A DNA stretch of 64,000 bases from Brucella sp. BE17 (GTDB taxonomy: Bacteria > Pseudomonadota > Alphaproteobacteria > Rhizobiales > Rhizobiaceae), in assembly GCF_039545455.1 (NCBI RefSeq), contig NZ_CP154467.1, forward strand, positions 930,001-994,000, given 5' to 3'. Below, piece by piece: positions 33,107-42,961 of the stretch. The notes under the pieces are model-generated. The model saw only the letters and a program-made list of their open reading frames with translations, was not told where the DNA came from and did not search any database. A program made the translations under genes and the position numbers. Numbering within the stretch: position 1 is the stretch's first letter; every line of letters begins with the position of its first letter.

Positions 33107-36100
33107 ATGCGGATCGGCTTTAACCTGTTGCAGGGACGCAAGCTTTGGCGACCGATTTTCTCCATACTTGCAGCCGTTGCGGTTCTGGCAACGCTCGCTG
33201 CACCCTCTCTTGCAGCCGAAACGCGGCGCATCGAAATCTCGCAGGATGCCGATTATTTCGGCTTTGATCTGCGCACCGAAAAAAATGTCACGCTGGATCA
33301 GTGCAAAAACACCTGCCTTGGCGATAATTCCTGTCGTGCTTTCACATATAATCCAAAGGCTAACTGGTGCTTCTTAAAGTCGGACTTCAACCGACTCAAT
33401 CCGGTCACAGGTTCCATCGCGGGCAAAGTCGTGACCGACAGTGCGACAGAAGATCTCGGTGCAGCGCCTGCCGTCAAATTCTTTGCAGACAATCTTGTCG
33501 CTGAAGCCCGCCGCCTGCGTGCAACTTTTAGCGCTGAACAAAGCGGAGACGGCCTTCAAACATTAAAAGCGCAAGCTGCGGAAGCCGTTGCCAACGGTGA
33601 TCCGCGCCGAGCCATGCAGGCGTTTTCTACGGCGGCTGGCGCTTCGCCCGACGAAAGCGAATTATGGAGCGGCTTTGCTCTGGCAGCTCTTACCACTGAA
33701 GCATCCAACAGTCAGGAAAAGCTAAAATTCCAGCGCGATGCGACGGGGGCTGCGTGGAACGCCTATCAGACATCGCGCACCAAGCGCGACCGGGCAACCG
33801 CGCTTGCGGTTCTCGCTCAGGCGCTGGAGCGGCGCTCGCTTTCCCGCCCCGCACTTCAAGCCTATGAGGCAAGCCTTGCGCTTGAAAACGACGCTTCCGT
33901 GCGCGCAACTTACGAAGATCTGAAAGTCCGAAAAGGCTTTCGCATCCTCGACAACAGCGTCGATAATGACAGCGCGTCACCGCGCATATGCGCCCAGTTT
34001 TCTGAAGAGCTGGTCAAGAGCGGCGTCGATTATGCAAGCTTCGTCACGCTCGACGGCAAGGCCCCGCAGGCGATGGATGCCAAGGACCGCCAGATTTGCG
34101 TTGAGGGCCTGCAGCATGGCCGCAATTATAGCGTCACGTTCCGTAAAGGATTGCCTGCAGCCATCGGCGAGACTTTGCCGGATGCAGTGACACTTTCGAT
34201 CTATGTGCAGGATCGCGCAGCATCGGCGCGTTTTACCGGCGACAGTTTCGTTCTGCCTGCCAAGGCGCGCCGCGGCATTCCGCTGGTCAGCGTCAATATG
34301 GATGTCGCGAAGGTAAAACTCTACCGGATTGGCGACCGCTCTCTAACCCAGCTTCTCTCCGGCTATCAGTTCCTGCGCCAGCTCGACGGCTATGATATCA
34401 GCACGGTCGAAGGCCAGATGGGTGAGCCGGTCTGGGAGGGCGAGATCGAGCTTGCCAAGGGTGAACTCAACAAGGAAACCACCACCAGTTTCCCCATTGA
34501 TGAAGCTCTGCCCGAGCGTAAGCCCGGCGTCTATGTACTGACCGCACAGCCGGTGAAGGTCGGCGACGATTACGACACCCGTGCCACGCAATGGTTCGTG
34601 GTATCTGACATCGGCCTTTCGACCTATACCGGACAGGATGGCATCAATGTCTTTGCGCGTTCGCTTGAAAGCGCTCAAACGCTTTCCGGCGTAAAACTCA
34701 CGCTTCTGGCACGCAACAATGAAGTGCTGGGCGAAGCAACCACGGATCGCGAGGGTCGCGCGGTTTTCGCGCCCGGACTCACGCGCGGTTCGGGCAGCGC
34801 GGTGCCAGCCGTCTTGATGGCAAGCAGGGATGACGAGGATTTTGTGTTCCTCGACATGACACGCGCCGGGTTCGATCTTTCGGATCGCGGTGTCACGGGA
34901 CGTGCAGCCCCCAAGGCGCTCGACGTTTATGCGTGGACGGAGCGCGGCATTTATCGCGCCGGTGAAGTGGTGCATGCGGCAGCGCTTGCCCGTGACGATG
35001 CTGCCATCGCCGTCGACAATCTGCCGCTGACTTTCGTCTTCACCCGTCCGGACGGTGTGGAAGACCGGCGACTGGTGTCCGATAGCACCAAGGCCGGTGG
35101 CCATTCGGTTGATCTGACTATTCCGACCAACGCCATGCGCGGTACATGGACACTCAACATCTATACCGACTCAAAGCAGCCCGCGGTTGCTTCGCAGATG
35201 TTTCTGGTCGAGGATTTTGTCCCCGACCGCATCGAATTCGACTTGACCTCCGACAAGCCGGAAATCGGCATGAGTGAAGCAGCCAATATCACCGTTGATG
35301 GTCGCTTTCTTTACGGTGCGCCCGCGGCAGGCCTTACACTTGAAGGCGAAGTGACACTCACCACCAAACGCGACTGGAACCGTTTTAAGGGCTACTCTTT
35401 CGGCCTTGCCGACGAGGATGACGATAACGCCACCCGCCTGCCCCTCGACGGGCTGCCCAATGTCGGGGACGATGGCAAGGCCACTTTCCCCGTAGCCATT
35501 GACGCGGCCCCATCGACCACGCGCCTTCTCAAGGCGGCTGTTACTGTGCGCATGCGCGAAAGCGGCGGACGTGCTGTGGAGCGCAAGCTGGATCTCGACA
35601 TTCAACCACAGGGCAATATGATCGGCATTCGCCCGGAATTTTCAGGTGACGAAGTCCCCCAAGGTGGTACGGCAAAATTCAAGATCATTGCCGCCGACGC
35701 GAATGGTGAGCGCACTTCACTTGATGCTGCAAGATGGTCTCTGGTCAAGGTCGAGCGCCGCTATCAATGGTATCGCAACGGCAATAGCTGGAATTACGAG
35801 CCGATCACAACGACCAAGGCCGTTGCCAACGGCACAATCGATCTGACGACAGGCACTGAGGCAGAAATCACATCGCCCGTCGATTGGGGCCGTTATCGTC
35901 TGGAAATCGAGACGGACGATCCGGCAGGTCCTGCTTCGAGCTATGAATTCAATGCCGGATGGTATGTGGAAGCGTCGACGACAGAGACGCCTGACGGGCT
36001 CGAAATCGCCCTCGACAAGGATTATTACAAGGCGGGCGAAGTTGCGAAACTCAAAGTCAGTCCGCGCTTTGCTGGTGAGTTGCTGATCACTGTGGGGGCT

Positions 36101-38614
36101 GAAAAGCTTCTTGCGACCATCACAGAAAGTGTTTCCGCAGAGGGTGCGACCATCGATATTCCGGTGAGCGAAGACTGGGGCGCAGGCGCTTATGTCACCG
36201 CCACACTTTATAAGCCCGGAAGTGCCGAAGAAAGCCGCATGCCTGCGCGTGCCATCGGCCTCAAATGGCTGAAGATCGATCCGGAGGACAGGAAGCTAGC
36301 CGTCCAACTCACACCGCCGGAAAAGATCACGCCACGCGGACAGCTTTCCATTCCGGTTGCGGTCGAAAATGCAGGTAATGAGCAGGCCTATGTCATGGTT
36401 GCCGCTGTCGATGTCGGCATTTTGAACCTCACAAACTATCAGCCTCCAAATCCCGATAACTGGTATTTCGGCCAGCGCCAGCTCGGCCTTGAGCTGCGTG
36501 ATATGTATGGTCGCCTGATCGACGGCTCGCTTGGTACCACCGGCAAGCTGCGCACCGGCGGCGACGGTGCCAATATGGCGTCCGAAGGCACGCCGCCGAC
36601 CGAAAAACTTGTCTCGCTGTTCTCCGGTCCGGTTGAACTCGACAGCGACGGCAAGGCGACGATTGACTTCGACATTCCGCAATTCAACGGCACGGTGCGT
36701 GTCATGGCCGTGGCATGGACCAAAAAAGCCGTCGGTCATGCCAAGCGCGACGTCATCGTGCGCGATCCGGTTGTCATCACCGCCGGTCTGCCGCGCTTCA
36801 TGGCCCCGGACGATCAGGCAACGCTGCGCCTCGATATCGCCAATACGGACGCGCCCGATGGCGATTATCGCCTCACGGTCGAGACTAGCGACAATCTGGG
36901 CACGGAAATCGGCGGCTTCCCCGATACGCTGAAACTCGTCGGCGGCAAGCGGCAATCCATTGCCGTGCCGCTCAGCGCGACGTCGACCGGGGCGGGTCAA
37001 GTGACAATCCGGCTTGCCGGTGACAACGAGTTTTCGGTTGAGCAAAACCTGTCGCTTCCCGTGCGCCCGATCGATCTGCCGATCACCACACGCCATGTCG
37101 TCGAGCTTGCCGCCAATGGTGGTAGTCTCAAAGTCGATGGCGGTCTTTTGTCTGAAAGTCTACTTGACGGTGCCTATGTCAGTGTCGGCGTGACACGCAG
37201 TGCTGCCTTCGATGTGCCATCCCTCTTGATGGCGCTCGACCGCTACCCCTATGGCTGTACCGAACAGACGACGAGCCGTGCGCTGCCGCTGCTTTATTTG
37301 AGCGAAATGGCGGCAGGCTCAGAGATGAGTGCCGGTCTCGATGACGCGGATGCGCTCAAAAAACGTGTGCAGGACGCGATTTACCGTGTTCTCAATTCGC
37401 AATCTTCCAGCGGATCCTTCGGCCTTTGGGGTCCGGGTTCCGGTGATCTGTGGCTTGATGCCTATGTCACCGACTTCCTGACCCGCGCGCGTGAAAAAGG
37501 CTATGACGTGCCGCAGCAGGGCCTCGTTTCGGCACTCTCCAATCTTCAAAATGCGCTGGGTTACAAGACCGACGCGCGGGACAATGGCAATGAGATTGCC
37601 TATGCACTCTATGTCCTGGCCCGCAACAAGAAGGCATCGGTTGGCGATCTGCGCTATTATGCCGACACGCAGCTCGATAACTTTGCAAGCCCGATGGCTA
37701 TCGGACAATTGGCGGCAAGCCTTGCGCTTTATGGCGATCAGCAACGCTCGGACCGAGTGTTCCGCGAAGCGCTTGAACGCGCAACTGCTAATAGCGGCTT
37801 TGATTACAACCGCTCCGATTACGGATCGCGCCTGCGTGATGGCTCTGCCATTTTGGCCTTGGCTTCAGAAAGTAAGCCCGCGCCCAAAGTGCTGCCCGCG
37901 CTGATCAACCTTGTCAGCCATGAGCGCGAGCGGGCGAAATATCTCAGCACGCAGGATCAGGCGTGGATGCTGCTCGCCGCACGCGGGCTTTCGCAAAACA
38001 ATGAAGCAATCAAGCTCGATATCAACGGTGAGACGCATGACGGTGCCTTCTCCGAGCGCGTCAATGGTAATGCGCTTGAAACTACGCCGATCGTGCTCAC
38101 CAACAAGGGAAGCGAAGCCGTCGACGCGGTGGTGACGGCAGTGGCACCACCCGCGCGATCGCTGCCTGCCGGTGGCGATGGTTTCAGGATCGAGCGCAGC
38201 TATTATACGCTTGACGGACAGCCCGCCGATATTACCGGGGCCAACCAGAATCAGCGTTTCGTAGTCGTTCTCAAAATCGACGAGTTGCAGAAGTGGCAAT
38301 CGCGCGTGCTGGTTACAGATCTTTTGCCCGCAGGTCTGGAACCCGACAATCCAAAGCTGGTTTCCAGTGCTGATCTTGGCAACTTCCCGTGGCTCGAGAA
38401 CACCCAGGCCGCCCATCTCGAGTTCCGCAATGATCGGTTCGTAGCCGCGTTCGATCAATCGGAAGGCGACAAGAAACAGATCACGCTCGCCTATGTGGTG
38501 CGGGCCGTGACGCCGGGGATCTATACGCATCCTGCGGCAACGGTTGAGGACATGTATCGTCCGCAATATTCGGCACGTACCGCGACCGGCATGATGGAGG
38601 TTATTGCGAAGTAA
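33107..38614 (+). CDS. Periplasmic alpha-2-macroglobulin with N-terminal PAN domain
   Basis: A 1835-residue protease-trap protein. The signal peptide ends at SLAAE (residue about 37) with no lipobox, so it is probably soluble in the periplasm. Residues 42-115 form a PAN/apple-like domain with Cys66, 70, 76 and 88. MG-type beta domains follow, then the thioester motif GCTEQ with Cys1384, preceded by PY. The alpha-helical TED and a C-terminal receptor-like domain follow. The thioester cross-links attacking proteases. ATG 33107 has GAGGAGAGG upstream. pbpC follows 13 bp later, the conserved A2M-PBP1c pair thought to guard and repair peptidoglycan after envelope damage. Confidence 0.93.
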   Translation: MRIGFNLLQGRKLWRPIFSILAAVAVLATLAAPSLAAETRRIEISQDADYFGFDLRTEKNVTLDQCKNTCLGDNSCRAFTYNPKANWCFLKSDFNRLNPVTGSIAGKVVTDSATEDLGAAPAVKFFADNLVAEARRLRATFSAEQSGDGLQTLKAQAAEAVANGDPRRAMQAFSTAAGASPDESELWSGFALAALTTEASNSQEKLKFQRDATGAAWNAYQTSRTKRDRATALAVLAQALERRSLSRPALQAYEASLALENDASVRATYEDLKVRKGFRILDNSVDNDSASPRICAQFSEELVKSGVDYASFVTLDGKAPQAMDAKDRQICVEGLQHGRNYSVTFRKGLPAAIGETLPDAVTLSIYVQDRAASARFTGDSFVLPAKARRGIPLVSVNMDVAKVKLYRIGDRSLTQLLSGYQFLRQLDGYDISTVEGQMGEPVWEGEIELAKGELNKETTTSFPIDEALPERKPGVYVLTAQPVKVGDDYDTRATQWFVVSDIGLSTYTGQDGINVFARSLESAQTLSGVKLTLLARNNEVLGEATTDREGRAVFAPGLTRGSGSAVPAVLMASRDDEDFVFLDMTRAGFDLSDRGVTGRAAPKALDVYAWTERGIYRAGEVVHAAALARDDAAIAVDNLPLTFVFTRPDGVEDRRLVSDSTKAGGHSVDLTIPTNAMRGTWTLNIYTDSKQPAVASQMFLVEDFVPDRIEFDLTSDKPEIGMSEAANITVDGRFLYGAPAAGLTLEGEVTLTTKRDWNRFKGYSFGLADEDDDNATRLPLDGLPNVGDDGKATFPVAIDAAPSTTRLLKAAVTVRMRESGGRAVERKLDLDIQPQGNMIGIRPEFSGDEVPQGGTAKFKIIAADANGERTSLDAARWSLVKVERRYQWYRNGNSWNYEPITTTKAVANGTIDLTTGTEAEITSPVDWGRYRLEIETDDPAGPASSYEFNAGWYVEASTTETPDGLEIALDKDYYKAGEVAKLKVSPRFAGELLITVGAEKLLATITESVSAEGATIDIPVSEDWGAGAYVTATLYKPGSAEESRMPARAIGLKWLKIDPEDRKLAVQLTPPEKITPRGQLSIPVAVENAGNEQAYVMVAAVDVGILNLTNYQPPNPDNWYFGQRQLGLELRDMYGRLIDGSLGTTGKLRTGGDGANMASEGTPPTEKLVSLFSGPVELDSDGKATIDFDIPQFNGTVRVMAVAWTKKAVGHAKRDVIVRDPVVITAGLPRFMAPDDQATLRLDIANTDAPDGDYRLTVETSDNLGTEIGGFPDTLKLVGGKRQSIAVPLSATSTGAGQVTIRLAGDNEFSVEQNLSLPVRPIDLPITTRHVVELAANGGSLKVDGGLLSESLLDGAYVSVGVTRSAAFDVPSLLMALDRYPYGCTEQTTSRALPLLYLSEMAAGSEMSAGLDDADALKKRVQDAIYRVLNSQSSSGSFGLWGPGSGDLWLDAYVTDFLTRAREKGYDVPQQGLVSALSNLQNALGYKTDARDNGNEIAYALYVLARNKKASVGDLRYYADTQLDNFASPMAIGQLAASLALYGDQQRSDRVFREALERATANSGFDYNRSDYGSRLRDGSAILALASESKPAPKVLPALINLVSHERERAKYLSTQDQAWMLLAARGLSQNNEAIKLDINGETHDGAFSERVNGNALETTPIVLTNKGSEAVDAVVTAVAPPARSLPAGGDGFRIERSYYTLDGQPADITGANQNQRFVVVLKIDELQKWQSRVLVTDLLPAGLEPDNPKLVSSADLGNFPWLENTQAAHLEFRNDRFVAAFDQSEGDKKQITLAYVVRAVTPGIYTHPAATVEDMYRPQYSARTATGMMEVIAK

Positions 38615-38627
38615 GGCACGTAAATCT

Positions 38628-40715
38628 ATGAAAAGGCGATGGAAATTAGCGATGGGTGGCAGTGCCTTTCTTGGTATTGCAGCCCTTAGCGGCATAATCG
38701 GGTTAAAATGGCTCGATCATGCCTATCCGCCGCCCTTGCCCGAAAGACTGACTATCTCTACCGAAGTGATGGACCGCGACGGCGAACTCTTGCGCGCCTA
38801 TGCGACACCCGATGGTTACTGGCGGCTCAATACGCGCATTGCGGATATCGACCCGAAACTCATCAAAATGCTGATCGCCTATGAGGACAAGCGCTTTTAC
38901 GAACACGGCGGCATCGACTGGCGCGCGCTTGCGCGTGCAGCCCTGCAACTCGCAGGCAATGGTCGGATCGTGTCGGGCGGCTCGACGCTTTCCATGCAGC
39001 TTGCCCGTTTGATCGAGCCGCGCGAAAGCCGCAGTTTTGGTTCCAAATTCCGCCAGCTTGCCCGCGCCGTGCAGATCGAACGGCGGCTTAGCAAAGAGCA
39101 GATTCTTGAGCGCTACCTGACGCTTGCGCCTTATGGCGGCAATCTGGAAGGCGTGCGGTCGGCCTCGCTTGCTTATTTCAACAAGGAGCCGTTGCGCCTT
39201 TCAACCTCTGAAGCAGCGCTTCTCGTCGCCCTGCCGCAATTGCCCGAACGCCGCCGCCCCGACCGCGAAATGAACAATGCCGTTGCCGCCCGCGACCGAG
39301 TGCTCAACCGTATGGTCGAGGCTGAAATTTTGAGTGAGGACGAAGCGGGACGCGGGCTGCGCGAAAAGATTTCCGCCACGCGCCACGCGCTTCCAGCCTT
39401 GGCTGCGCATTTCGCCGATCTGGCACTCATCAACGCACCCACCGAAGCCCGCCATATGCTTACGCTTAAAAAATCCGTGCAGCGCGGGTTGGAAGCCGCT
39501 GCTCGCGAGGCCGCCTCAAAGCTTGGCAGCAAAGTCTCCATCGCCATGGTGCTGGCCGACAGTCGCAACGGCACTATTCTGGGCGAAGTCGGTTCGGCAG
39601 ATTATTTCAATGCGCAAAGACAGGGCTGGATCGATATGACACGCGCTGTGCGCTCGCCCGGCTCGACCTTGAAACCCTTCATCTATGGGCTCGCTTTTGA
39701 AGAGGGCATGATCGCGCAGGAAACCATTATCGAGGACCGTCCTGCGGATTTTTCCGGCTATCGCCCGCGCAATTTCGACATGCGCTATCAGGGCGATGTC
39801 AGCATCCGTCAGGCGCTGCAACTCTCGCTCAACGTGCCGACCATCAGCCTTTTGGAGGCTGTTGGCCCGGCGCGGCTGACGACACGTTTCCGGCAGGCGG
39901 GCATTTCACTGCAACTGCCGAAAAATGAGCCACCGGGACTAGCCATCGGCCTTGGCGGCGCCGGGATCAGCCTGCGCGATCTCGTGCAGCTTTATACCGG
40001 CCTTGCCAATGGCGGACGGGGTGCTGCGCTTCGTGATGGAACCGAACGCAGCGAGCCGAAGCAGCCGACCGGCCCCATTCTGAGCGAACAGGCTACATGG
40101 CAGATCAGCGATATTCTGGCTGGCGTCATGCCGCCGCAAGGATCTCCGCGCCGTGGCCTCGCTTACAAGACCGGCACATCCTATGGCTATCGCGATGCAT
40201 GGTCGGTGGGCTATGATGGGCGTTACGTGCTTGGCGTCTGGGTTGGACGTGCGGATGGCGGGCCTGTACCGGGACTTTCGGGCTATGTTTCGGCAGCTCC
40301 TATCCTGTTCGATGCATTCGTCAAATCCGGCGTGGTTTCTGTGCCGCTTCCGTCAGCACCCGCAGGCGCATTTCGCACCGCGCGTGCCGATCTGCCGGTG
40401 ACGCAAGTGCGTTTTTCGTCAGCCAATGATTCTCTGCCAGCTCTCAAAGCTGCAACAGAACCCGCCCCGCGCATCGTCTTTCCGCCCGATGGCGCGCATG
40501 TCGAATTAAAAGCGATGCAAGAGACCGCTTCGCCGCTCACCTTGAAACTACAAGGTGGACGCGCACCGTTCCGCTGGCTTGCCAATGGCAAACCGGTGTC
40601 CAATCTGGAGCGGCGGCGCACCGCCACATGGCAACCGGATGGAACCGGCTATTCAACGCTCACCGTGATCGATGCCAGCGGGCGTGCGGCAAGTGTGAAA
40701 ATCTTCGTCGAGTGA
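38628..40715 (+). CDS. pbpC: Penicillin-binding protein 1C (bifunctional class A PBP)
   Basis: A 695-residue peptidoglycan synthase. An N-terminal membrane anchor precedes the GT51 glycosyltransferase domain, with catalytic Glu in YEDKRFYEHGGID and GGSTLSMQLARL. The transpeptidase domain has SPGSTLKP (SxxK), SLN and KTGTSYGYRDAW. A C-terminal BiPBP_C beta domain follows (about 600-695). ATG 38628 is preferred over an earlier TTG overlapping the A2M gene. Cotranscribed with A2M, and it ends directly against the convergent SGNH gene. Confidence 0.95.
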   Translation: MKRRWKLAMGGSAFLGIAALSGIIGLKWLDHAYPPPLPERLTISTEVMDRDGELLRAYATPDGYWRLNTRIADIDPKLIKMLIAYEDKRFYEHGGIDWRALARAALQLAGNGRIVSGGSTLSMQLARLIEPRESRSFGSKFRQLARAVQIERRLSKEQILERYLTLAPYGGNLEGVRSASLAYFNKEPLRLSTSEAALLVALPQLPERRRPDREMNNAVAARDRVLNRMVEAEILSEDEAGRGLREKISATRHALPALAAHFADLALINAPTEARHMLTLKKSVQRGLEAAAREAASKLGSKVSIAMVLADSRNGTILGEVGSADYFNAQRQGWIDMTRAVRSPGSTLKPFIYGLAFEEGMIAQETIIEDRPADFSGYRPRNFDMRYQGDVSIRQALQLSLNVPTISLLEAVGPARLTTRFRQAGISLQLPKNEPPGLAIGLGGAGISLRDLVQLYTGLANGGRGAALRDGTERSEPKQPTGPILSEQATWQISDILAGVMPPQGSPRRGLAYKTGTSYGYRDAWSVGYDGRYVLGVWVGRADGGPVPGLSGYVSAAPILFDAFVKSGVVSVPLPSAPAGAFRTARADLPVTQVRFSSANDSLPALKAATEPAPRIVFPPDGAHVELKAMQETASPLTLKLQGGRAPFRWLANGKPVSNLERRRTATWQPDGTGYSTLTVIDASGRAASVKIFVE

Positions 40716-41858
40716 CTACTGCGCGGCTTCTGAAACCGGCGCAGACTGCTTCTTTTCCAGCGTCATGGTCTTGAGATTACCGGAAAACAGAATGCCGGTA
40801 ACCGGCAGGACTGGATCGCTTGGCAATGTCTCATGCCGGGCGCTGTCCTTTGGCACATGCAGCTTGTGTGGGATATCGGAATCAGCGCCCGAAAGGGTCA
40901 GCGAAACATTGCCCTTGGCATCAAGCAGATTGGCACCATAGAGAAACTCGAAACTCAACATGGAAACGAGGAATTTGTAAGTTCCGTCGCGCACCCCGCC
41001 CTTCATCATGGCGGCGCGGTGCACCTCATCATCTGTGACCACATCGAGCGGGGGAATGCGCGGATCGCAGACATAGCCAAGTGAGAGCAATTGACCGTTA
41101 TCGACCGCAAAATGCATGCGATCTTGACCCAAATCGAGTGCCTTAATCGAGAAACGGCGGTTGCTGTATTCCACAGGAATCCGCCCCAGCCGCTTGCAAA
41201 GCTGCTCACCGCTCAAGGCTTTCGCATTGGCAAAATGATCGGGATCGATGGCAAAAGGCAACGCCTTCGGGCGGTGTGGTAAGCGCAAGGCAGGTTCCAG
41301 CACATCGGCAATCAGATTGGCGACAATGGTGGTGGAGATGGGCCGCGCATAATGGCCCTGATCGAGATAAAAGGTGGGGCTTGCGACGACATCACGGCCA
41401 TATTGCTGCATCAGCATGCGCGAGACATCGACGCAAATCGTGTCATACCATTGCGAAATATAATTGATGCCCGCATCAATCGACGGCACCGAATTCAAGA
41501 ACGAACCGTTGCGCGCGCCAAATACCAGCGTCGCAATGCGCAGGTTCGGATTACGCTCGAGTGCATATCGGATGATGCCCTCATAAAACCGCGCCCAGTG
41601 GCGAAACGGCCTGCGCTCGTCGCCATAGACGAAAGCGTCGTTGATGGCATATTCGATCACGAGCAGTTCGCATTCTTCGAGCTTTTCAAAAATCTTGAGC
41701 TGATAAAGGCCGAGTGCACTCGTGGTACCGCCAACGGCCAGATCGGCCATGATGTCGAGTTCCACCCCGCGCTTCGCCATTGTGGAAAGCAGCGTCGGCA
41801 GATAACCGGGCAGCATGACGGTGTTGGAACCGCCGATGATTACCGTTTTGAGTTTCAT
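40716..41858 (-). CDS. SGNH/GDSL-type hydrolase of the polysaccharide operon
   Basis: A 380-residue protein with SGNH blocks: GGSNT (block I, Ser nucleophile), AVGGTTS (block II), EYAIND (block III) and DQGHYA (block V Asp/His). A C-terminal beta-rich region of about 150 residues is unassigned. It has no signal peptide. Such enzymes add or remove acyl groups on sugars, so polysaccharide O-acylation or deacylation is likely. The start overlaps the hydrolase stop as ATGA (41858-41855), which shows translational coupling. It is the last gene of the operon. Confidence 0.8.
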   Translation of the reverse strand: MKLKTVIIGGSNTVMLPGYLPTLLSTMAKRGVELDIMADLAVGGTTSALGLYQLKIFEKLEECELLVIEYAINDAFVYGDERRPFRHWARFYEGIIRYALERNPNLRIATLVFGARNGSFLNSVPSIDAGINYISQWYDTICVDVSRMLMQQYGRDVVASPTFYLDQGHYARPISTTIVANLIADVLEPALRLPHRPKALPFAIDPDHFANAKALSGEQLCKRLGRIPVEYSNRRFSIKALDLGQDRMHFAVDNGQLLSLGYVCDPRIPPLDVVTDDEVHRAAMMKGGVRDGTYKFLVSMLSFEFLYGANLLDAKGNVSLTLSGADSDIPHKLHVPKDSARHETLPSDPVLPVTGILFSGNLKTMTLEKKQSAPVSEAAQ

Positions 41859-42961
41859 TGCGTCACCGTTGCTGCTCTACCGGCAGGTGTTAGTGCACCA
41901 CAGCGCCACACCCCGTAAGTGCCCTCGTCCCAATCGAAATAATAAGCTGCCGCGATCTGGCCCTTGTCCATCATCTGGACAAAGCGTTCGCGTGCCTTTT
42001 CAACCAGTTGCTGGCGTTTATCATCATCCGCAGGACAGGTTTTCTGCGTATTTGCAAAGCCCCATTCGGTGATCCAGCAGGGTTTTCCGTCCGCACCGCC
42101 GCAAAACGACAGCGACTTGGCAATGTGTTTTGTGCGTGCCGCGCGCGTGCCGCTGCTGCCCGGATAAATATGGATGCCATAGCCGTCAGCCACGTCATCA
42201 AGCCCATATTTTTTGAGCAGATCGGTAAAGATGGCCGGGTCGATACTGTCCACACCGCGCCGGTCGGCGTCGATGAAGGGAATGTCGGAAAGCCCGGCAG
42301 AGACCACCTTGGCTTTTGCACTCAGTTTTGTCTTTGCCAGTTCTGCACGGGTCACGCGCAGCAATGCGACATATTTCTGTGCGCCCTTCTCGATCTGCGG
42401 CAGCTCTTCCATCTCGGCAAGCGAACGCGCCGTCTTCATCTTTTCACGCGGCAGGATCGCCAGATCACCATTATAGGGTGCCCAGTTGATCTCGTTTCCC
42501 GGTTCGACGCCAACCAGTGGCACGCCGAGCGCATCGATTTTCTGCAAGGCATCACCAAGCACCGCACGATAGCGTTCAGGGTCGATATCAGACAGCCTGT
42601 ACATGTCCCAGACGCGCCCACGCCCTGAACGCGGCTTGGTGCCTTCAGGATAAAAATCCTTATTGTTGAGCGAGACTTCGAGCAGCACGGCAAGGTTTTT
42701 CGCATGTGCTTCCTTGACCGCTTCTATGCTTTTATCAAGCGGGCGCGTCAGCGACAGGCGAACAGCGACAACGCCGTTCTCCACCATCTGATCGAAGATT
42801 TTCGTGCGCTCGTCCGCCTTGAGCCAGGCCATATTGACCCGGTTGACGCCAAAGCGCGTATCGCCAGAAGCAATATCGGGTGTGAGGCCAAGCAGTGCGG
42901 CACCCAAAAATGCCGCCAATACCCGTTTTCTACCCCCGCTGCTTCTGGCTTTTATGGTCAT
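41855..42961 (-). CDS. Secreted clan GH-A glycoside hydrolase
   Basis: A 368-residue protein with an N-terminal signal or anchor (residues about 12-34), then a (beta/alpha)8 hydrolase. The acid/base Glu is in PGNEINW and the nucleophile Glu in ITEWGFA, the clan GH-A arrangement; the exact family (GH5, GH39, GH53-like) cannot be read. It probably trims or degrades the exported polysaccharide. ATG 42961 overlaps the stop of the pyruvyltransferase gene as ATGA, and its own stop overlaps the SGNH start. Confidence 0.82.
   Translation of the reverse strand: MTIKARSSGGRKRVLAAFLGAALLGLTPDIASGDTRFGVNRVNMAWLKADERTKIFDQMVENGVVAVRLSLTRPLDKSIEAVKEAHAKNLAVLLEVSLNNKDFYPEGTKPRSGRGRVWDMYRLSDIDPERYRAVLGDALQKIDALGVPLVGVEPGNEINWAPYNGDLAILPREKMKTARSLAEMEELPQIEKGAQKYVALLRVTRAELAKTKLSAKAKVVSAGLSDIPFIDADRRGVDSIDPAIFTDLLKKYGLDDVADGYGIHIYPGSSGTRAARTKHIAKSLSFCGGADGKPCWITEWGFANTQKTCPADDDKRQQLVEKARERFVQMMDKGQIAAAYYFDWDEGTYGVWRCGALTPAGRAATVTQ

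Noticed and set aside
34343..35104. Minus-strand open frame of 253 codons inside the macroglobulin gene
   Set aside because: Shadow of a long, well-supported coding frame; no start context or domain.
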